Below are positions 4,646 to 8,436 of a stretch of DNA of 8,436 nt, piece by piece. A model generated the notes under the pieces. That model did not search any database. It saw only the letters and a list, made by a program, of their open reading frames with translations, and was not told the DNA's origin. Source of the DNA: Oscillospiraceae bacterium (GTDB lineage: Bacteria > Bacillota > Clostridia > Oscillospirales > Acutalibacteraceae). The stretch lies in the NCBI GenBank assembly GCA_009786735.1, contig WQRM01000062.1, positions 1 to 8,436 of the forward strand, written 5' to 3'. Position 1 is the first letter of the stretch. The number at the start of each line of letters is the position of its first letter. The position numbers were made by a program, and so were the translations under genes.

Positions 4646-5481
4646 AAAAGCTCCTCATGATCGCCGCGATGCTGCTGCTGCCGGTGGCATTCATCGTGCT
4701 GACCATTGTGCACACCAATGTGCTGCGCACCACGCAGTTCACGTGGCAAAGCCGCCGCGTGCCGCCTGCGTTTTGCGGGTTTCGCATTGTGCAGCTTAGC
4801 GACCTGCACAACGCACGCTTCGGCCGCGAGCAGTCGCGGTTGATTCGCGCTGTGGCGCAAGCTCAGCCTGATCTGATTGCCCTGACCGGCGATTTCATCG
4901 ACCACCGCACGCGCAGTCTCGCGCCGGTGGAGGAGCTCCTTGAGGGCATTGCACCGCTCGCACCGATTGTGTTCATCGACGGCAACCACGACCCGCGCTC
5001 GGATTTTTATCCCGCGCTGCTTGAATTGTTTGCACAGCATGGCGTGACGGTGCTACAGGGTGAATATGGCCTGTGGTGGCACGACATTGACGAAAGCCTG
5101 CGCCCGGTGAACATGACCGTGGAGCGTGACGGCGCGCGCTTGAGCATCGGCGGCGTGCATGATTTTGACGCGGACATTGTGCTGCTGCACGACCCGAGCA
5201 CCTTTGCTTATTATGCCGAAGGCGGACGCGATGGCATGTTCCGCAGCGATGGCTTGGTGCTGGCCGGGCACATGCACGGCGGACAAGTTGCGCTGCCCGG
5301 CGGACAGGCGATGATCGCGCCGATGGACAATGGGTTGAGTTTCTTCCCGCCGTATAGCAGCGGGGTTTATCTCAACGGTGACGCCACGATGTTTTTGAGC
5401 CGCGGGCTGGGCACAAGCCACCTGCCCATTCGCCTGTTTGCCACGCCGGAAGTGGCGGTGATTGAGTTGAAAGCGGAGTAG
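4642..5481 (+). CDS. Membrane-anchored metallophosphoesterase (YkuE-like)
   Basis: A 279-aa calcineurin-like phosphoesterase expected to act outside the membrane, held by an N-terminal hydrophobic segment (about residues 4-24, after MKK). The two-metal site is complete: D54-x-H56 (LSDLHN), G83-D84 (LTGDFIDH), G114-N115-H116-D117, H183 (LLHDP), and G209-H210-x-H212-G-G. The C-terminal RGLGTSHLPIRLFATPEVAVIEL is typical of the YkuE/YpbG-type family. The stretch between GGVHD and the LLHDP histidine is compact, with few residues between motifs where relatives carry a longer insert. Its ATG overlaps the rimO stop (ATGA, 4642-4645), so translational coupling is likely. The substrate is not known from sequence; family members include enzymes acting on lipid or nucleotide phosphoesters. 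Confidence 0.88.
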   Translation: MKKLLMIAAMLLLPVAFIVLTIVHTNVLRTTQFTWQSRRVPPAFCGFRIVQLSDLHNARFGREQSRLIRAVAQAQPDLIALTGDFIDHRTRSLAPVEELLEGIAPLAPIVFIDGNHDPRSDFYPALLELFAQHGVTVLQGEYGLWWHDIDESLRPVNMTVERDGARLSIGGVHDFDADIVLLHDPSTFAYYAEGGRDGMFRSDGLVLAGHMHGGQVALPGGQAMIAPMDNGLSFFPPYSSGVYLNGDATMFLSRGLGTSHLPIRLFATPEVAVIELKAE

Positions 5482-5489
5482 GACACCAC

Positions 5490-5879
5490 ATGATTGACGA
5501 TTTTGGGCAAGCACATACCGCGTTTTCCGGCAAGCCTAACGAGGCAATCGCGCACCTGCTATCCGTCAAGCATGGGCACGTGCCCGCCGCGATCCACAAA
5601 GATGGCATCGGTCACATTGATTTTGTGTATGGGTGCGGGGGTGAGCGCGGCTTTGGATTGGCGCATATCATTGAACGGCGAAATGAACAAGGCGTTGATG
5701 GCGAAGAATTTGTCCGGAATTTACCCAATATAATCGAAAGCGGGACGTTGGCGAAGCAAACCTATCCCGATAGAATGTACGTCGCCAACGGAAACGACCG
5801 CGCGATAGTTAAGTTAGATTATGATGGACAACGCGCAACATGGCTTGTGACGGCGTTTCCCCATAAAAAAACCACCTAA
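5490..5879 (+). CDS. PBECR-type (barnase/EndoU/colicin E5-D/RelE fold) nuclease-like protein
   Basis: A 129-aa protein consisting of one domain that I recognise as like the phage-type BECR nuclease domains first described in polyvalent proteins of phages and conjugative elements. Visible marks: KHGHVPAAI (27-35), GIGHIDFVYG (39-48), GFGLAHIIERR (54-64, with H59 a likely catalytic or structural histidine), FVRNLP.II..G (74-85), and NDRAIVKLDYDG (102-113) followed by TWLVTAF (117-123). The fold predicts RNA cleavage; activity here is inferred. The gene starts 8 nt after the phosphoesterase stop, with GGAG at 5475-5478 as ribosome binding site, so it reads as the last gene of the rimO operon. 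Its wobble positions look more A/T-rich than its neighbours, suggesting recent acquisition. No immunity or antitoxin protein gene is adjacent; a minus-strand RNA faces its 3' end. Confidence 0.75.
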   Translation: MIDDFGQAHTAFSGKPNEAIAHLLSVKHGHVPAAIHKDGIGHIDFVYGCGGERGFGLAHIIERRNEQGVDGEEFVRNLPNIIESGTLAKQTYPDRMYVANGNDRAIVKLDYDGQRATWLVTAFPHKKTT

Positions 5880-5890
5880 GAGCTTGGCGG
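5865..5890 (-). terminator. Minus-strand intrinsic terminator
   Basis: Read on the minus strand: CCGCC (5890-5886), 9-nt loop, GGTGG (5876-5872), then seven T (5871-5865). This is a short but classic hairpin plus U-tract. It overlaps the last codons and stop of the PBECR gene and would end a transcript coming from the promoter at 5962-5990. Confidence 0.7.
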
Positions 5891-5916
5891 ACGTCTGACC
5901 AAAAGAGCCAAGTTTT
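5881..5916 (+). terminator. Possible terminator of the rimO-phosphoesterase-PBECR operon
   Basis: AGCTTGGC (5881-5888) pairs with GCCAAGTT (5907-5914, one G-T wobble), with T residues 5913-5916 at its 3' end. It sits just after the PBECR stop. The 18-nt loop and short U-tract make it a weak call. Confidence 0.4.
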
Positions 5917-5935
5917 CAACAGCAAATGGAATCCT

Positions 5936-5964
5936 TTGCTGCCCCTTTAAGTGGTACTTATAGT
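5936..5964 (+). promoter_or_regulatory. Weak candidate promoter for the topoisomerase gene
   Basis: TTGCTG (5936-5941), 17-bp spacer, TATAGT (5959-5964). The -35 is poor and the -10 is one base off consensus. Its -10 overlaps the -10 of the opposing minus-strand promoter, so the two would interfere if both are used. Confidence 0.35.
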
Positions 5965-5990
5965 ATACCCGGTTTTTGCGAAAATGTCAA
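5962..5990 (-). promoter_or_regulatory. Minus-strand promoter (TTGACA-17-TATACT)
   Basis: On the minus strand: TTGACA (5990-5985), exactly 17 bp, TATACT (5967-5962). The hexamers and the TGTCAAGAG edge are the same as at the right end of element B. It may therefore be the right-end promoter of a related repeat whose remainder is lost, or an independent small-RNA promoter. Confidence 0.72.
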
Positions 5991-6013
5991 GAGAAATTTG
6001 CTAAGGAGTCCCC

Positions 6014-8263
6014 ATGCCGAAAAAAGCCCGAAAAAAAGACACCTCCGCCCTCGATGCCGCCGCGGCAAACGCGCACATTCTGGGGGCGGGCGAAATTGTG
6101 CACCAACCCGTGACCGAGACGCTTGAGACGAACTTCATGCCGTATGCGATGAGCGTGATTTTGTCGCGGGCGATACCCGAAATTGATGGCTTTAAGCCCT
6201 CGCAGCGCAAGATTCTGTACACGATGCACCGGATGGGGCTGCACAGCGGTCCGCGCAGCAAAAGCGCAAACATCGTGGGGCGCACGATGCAGCTGAACCC
6301 GCACGGCGATGCGGCGATCTATGAGACGATGGTGCTGCTGTCACGCGGGCACGAGCGCCTGCTGCATGCTTATGTGGACAGCAAGGGCAACTTCGGCAAG
6401 CGCTACTCGCGGGACATGCAGTGGGCGGCGTCGCGCTACACCGAGGCGCGGCTGGAGAAAATCGCCGCCGAGCTGTTTCGTGACATCGACAAAAATACCG
6501 TGGATTTTGTGGATAACTACGACGCGACGATGAAAGAGCCCACGCTGTTGCCCGTGCGCTTCCCCAGCGTGCTGGTGAACCTGAACAACGGCATCGCGGT
6601 GGGCATGACCAGCAGCATTTGCTCGTTTAACCTCGCCGAGCTGTGCGAAACGACCATCGCGCTGGCGCAAAACAAAGACCATGACATCATCGAGACGCTC
6701 CCTGCGCCGGACTTCACCGGCGGCGGGCAGATTTTGTATTCCCGCGCGATGTTTGAGGAGATTTATCGCACCGGGCGCGGCAGTTTTCGCCTGCGCGCGA
6801 AGTATACCTACGACAAAGCGCACAACTGCATCGATATCTATGAGATTCCGTCCACCACCACCGCCGAGGCAATTATTGACAAGGTGGTTGACCGGGTGAA
6901 GGCCGGTGTGATCAAAGAAATCAGCGATATCCGCGACGAAACGGACAAAAGCGGGCTGAAAATCACCATTGACCTCAAGCGCGGCATTGACGCCGAGAAA
7001 ATCATGCAGCGGCTGTTCAAGCTCACGAGCTTGGAGGACAGTTTTTCGTGCAACTTCAATGTGCTGGTGAATGGCTCGCCGCGTGTGTTGGGTGTGCGTG
7101 AGCTGCTGCTGGAGTGGATTGCGTTCCGCACCGATTGCATCCGCCGCCGCGTGCAGTTTGACCTGACGAAAGCGCAAGAACGCCTGCATCTGCTGCAAGG
7201 GCTTGCGAAAATCCTGCTGGACATTGACAAGGCGATTAAGGTCATTCGCGAGACGGAGGAAGAGAGCGAGGTTGTGCCGAACCTCATGATTGCGTTTGGC
7301 ATTGACCAGCTGCAGGCCGACTATGTGGCGGAAATCCGGCTGCGCCACCTCAACCGCGCGTATATCCTCAAGCGCACGGCAGACATTGACCAGCTCAAAC
7401 AGGACATTGAAGACATGCTGGGCATCCTCGGTTCGGAGCGAAAAGTGCGCACGATTATGGTCAACGAGCTCAAGGAGATTGCCAAGGCGCATGCGCTGCC
7501 GCGCCGCAGCGAGCTGATCTATGCCGAGGAGCTGCCCGAGGCGAGCAATGAAGTGGAAATCGAAGATTACCCCTGCACGCTGTTCTTCACGCAGCAGGGC
7601 TATTTCAAGAAAATCACACCCGCCAGCCTGCGCATGAACGACCAGCAAAAGTGCAAAGACGGCGACGACGTGGCGCAGGCCATTGAGACGAGCAACGCTG
7701 CCGAGCTGCTGTTCTTCACGAACAAGTGCCAGGTGTATAAAACGGCTGCGCATGAGTTCGACGACGCAAAGGCCAGTGTGCTGGGGGATTATATCCCCGC
7801 GAAGTTGGGCATGGACGAGGACGAAACCGTGGTGCGCATGGCCGTGACGCGGGACTACAGCGGCTACATGCTGTTTGCATTTGAGGGCGGAAAAGTGGCG
7901 AAAGTGGAGCTTTCGGCCTATGCCACCAAGACGAACCGCCGCAAGCTCATCAAGGCCTACAGCGATAAATCGCCGCTGGTGGGCATGCTGCAACTTGCCG
8001 AAGATGGTGACTGCCTGGTGCGCTCGAGCGCGGGGCGGGTGCTGTTGTTCCACACGGGCGCGATTGCGCCGAAAACCACGAAGGATACCCAGGGTGTGGC
8101 GGTGATGACGCTGAAGAAAAATGCGTATGTTGCCGAGCTTGAGGCCTATGCTGACGGCATGTTCGTGAAGCCCGCGCGCTACCGCACGAAAAACCTGCCG
8201 GCGGCGGGGGTGCTGCCCACGCCGGAGGATAAGGGTGAGGTGCAGTTGGGGCTGGAGGTGTAG
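6014..8263 (+). CDS. parC: Type IIA topoisomerase subunit A (ParC/GyrA-like, clostridial form)
   Basis: Breakage-reunion subunit of a type II DNA topoisomerase; pairs with a GyrB/ParE ATPase subunit (not in this window) to pass one duplex through another. The 749-aa product has the winged-helix and tower core from about residue 30, with R141-Y142 in AASRYTEARL as the DNA-linking arginine-tyrosine pair. A helical coiled-coil region covers about 380-480, and a beta-pinwheel C-terminal domain runs from about residue 510. No GyrA box (QRRGGKG-like) is found and the length is near E. coli ParC (752 aa), which favours a decatenase. The name is still uncertain, because Clostridia carry a separate GyrA-like paralogue of this kind. 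At the quinolone-contact positions it has A100 and E104 (NPHGDAAIYE), where E. coli GyrA has S83 and D87. ATG 6014 follows AAGGAG (6003-6008). Confidence 0.88.
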   Translation: MPKKARKKDTSALDAAAANAHILGAGEIVHQPVTETLETNFMPYAMSVILSRAIPEIDGFKPSQRKILYTMHRMGLHSGPRSKSANIVGRTMQLNPHGDAAIYETMVLLSRGHERLLHAYVDSKGNFGKRYSRDMQWAASRYTEARLEKIAAELFRDIDKNTVDFVDNYDATMKEPTLLPVRFPSVLVNLNNGIAVGMTSSICSFNLAELCETTIALAQNKDHDIIETLPAPDFTGGGQILYSRAMFEEIYRTGRGSFRLRAKYTYDKAHNCIDIYEIPSTTTAEAIIDKVVDRVKAGVIKEISDIRDETDKSGLKITIDLKRGIDAEKIMQRLFKLTSLEDSFSCNFNVLVNGSPRVLGVRELLLEWIAFRTDCIRRRVQFDLTKAQERLHLLQGLAKILLDIDKAIKVIRETEEESEVVPNLMIAFGIDQLQADYVAEIRLRHLNRAYILKRTADIDQLKQDIEDMLGILGSERKVRTIMVNELKEIAKAHALPRRSELIYAEELPEASNEVEIEDYPCTLFFTQQGYFKKITPASLRMNDQQKCKDGDDVAQAIETSNAAELLFFTNKCQVYKTAAHEFDDAKASVLGDYIPAKLGMDEDETVVRMAVTRDYSGYMLFAFEGGKVAKVELSAYATKTNRRKLIKAYSDKSPLVGMLQLAEDGDCLVRSSAGRVLLFHTGAIAPKTTKDTQGVAVMTLKKNAYVAELEAYADGMFVKPARYRTKNLPAAGVLPTPEDKGEVQLGLEV

Positions 8264-8436
8264 GCGGGTTTGCGGTGTGCATGAAGATCATTGCCGCGAA
8301 GTGGAATGAAAAATGCGGACAAGCACAGCTCGTCCCTACGCGTAAAACTGCCAAAGGCCGCGCCTGCGGCACACTCCCCCCGCGAGTCAGCCCCCTCAGT
8401 CACGCCTGACGGCGTGCCAGCTCCCCCGCATGCTCC
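8264..8436. repeat. Non-coding 3' region with a partial palindromic intergenic repeat
   Basis: No gene seen. From about 8320 the sequence has the look of the C-rich, palindromic intergenic repeats scattered in Oscillospiraceae genomes (runs like CTCAGTCACGCC... followed by CAGCTCCCCC). A perfect hairpin CACGCC (8401-8406) - TGAC - GGCGTG (8411-8416) is present, and the unit appears cut by the window end. No clear terminator for the topoisomerase gene is visible. Confidence 0.4.

Larger units (their letters stand above)
5865..5955 (-). ncRNA. Candidate small RNA facing the PBECR gene
   Basis: Predicted RNA of about 90 nt between a near-consensus minus promoter and a U7 terminator. It contains hairpins CAGCAAA / TTTGCTG (plus-strand 5920-5941), CTTGGC / GCCAAG (plus-strand 5883-5888 with 5907-5912), and a long-range pairing of its 5' ACCACTTAA with 3' TTAGGTGGT, which competes with the terminator hairpin. 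No ORF with a ribosome binding site is seen. It overlaps the last ~15 nt of the PBECR gene in antisense. I do not recognise a known RNA family. Confidence 0.5.

Noticed and set aside
5865..5955. Type III (ToxN/ToxI-like) antitoxin RNA repeats beside the PBECR gene
   Set aside because: No tandem direct repeats are present, and the RNA is downstream and on the opposite strand, unlike ToxI.

Overview
The window looks like chromosomal DNA of a fairly GC-rich Clostridia-class Firmicute, probably of the Oscillospiraceae/Ruminococcaceae type. This is inferred from the recA-recX-rimO neighbourhood, strong AGGAGG-type ribosome binding sites, TTGACA/TATAAT promoters with 17-bp spacers, and a type IIA topoisomerase A subunit of the clostridial NPHGD form. 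All protein genes are on the plus strand. No genus can be named from the sequence alone.

Layout: 1-314, an AT-rich non-coding stretch with small hairpins and the rnhA promoter; 315-746, rnhA (RNase HI); 747-959, non-coding, with GC-rich palindromes; 960-1243, repeat element A; 1282-2370, recA; 2380-2672, repeat element B; 2697-3176, recX; 3185-3283, a shortened element C; 3314-4645, rimO; 4642-5481, a membrane-anchored metallophosphoesterase overlapping rimO by 4 nt; 5490-5879, a small PBECR-type (barnase/EndoU/colicin E5-D/RelE fold) nuclease-like toxin gene; about 5865-5990, a minus-strand promoter, a candidate small RNA of about 90 nt and its terminator; 6014-8263, a GyrA/ParC-type topoisomerase subunit; 8264-8436, non-coding, with a palindromic intergenic sequence cut by the window edge.

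The most interesting content is the repeated element around recA and recX. Elements A and B each carry a consensus plus-strand promoter, a GAAA-capped hairpin that buries a near-perfect Shine-Dalgarno sequence, a 25-26 codon ORF for a small hydrophobic peptide, a shared stem-loop that also encodes the peptide's C-terminus, and a consensus minus-strand promoter firing back toward that stem-loop. This is the layout of an antisense-RNA (type I) toxin-antitoxin locus such as par/Fst of pAD1. Both ends carry the 8-mer CTATACGG in the same orientation inside otherwise inverted arms, so the two convergent RNAs can pair over 12 nt outside their simple overlap. The antisense RNA also carries a C6 run able to pair with the toxin's Shine-Dalgarno. 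Element C keeps the plus promoter and stem-loop but has lost the peptide and the antisense -10. Function is inferred from architecture and from the synonymous and compensatory differences between A and B.

The other genes are mostly housekeeping: recombination and its modulation (RecA, RecX), RNA:DNA hybrid removal (RnhA), ribosomal protein S12 methylthiolation (RimO) and DNA topology (topoisomerase). The PBECR nuclease with its facing small RNA is the second accessory feature.
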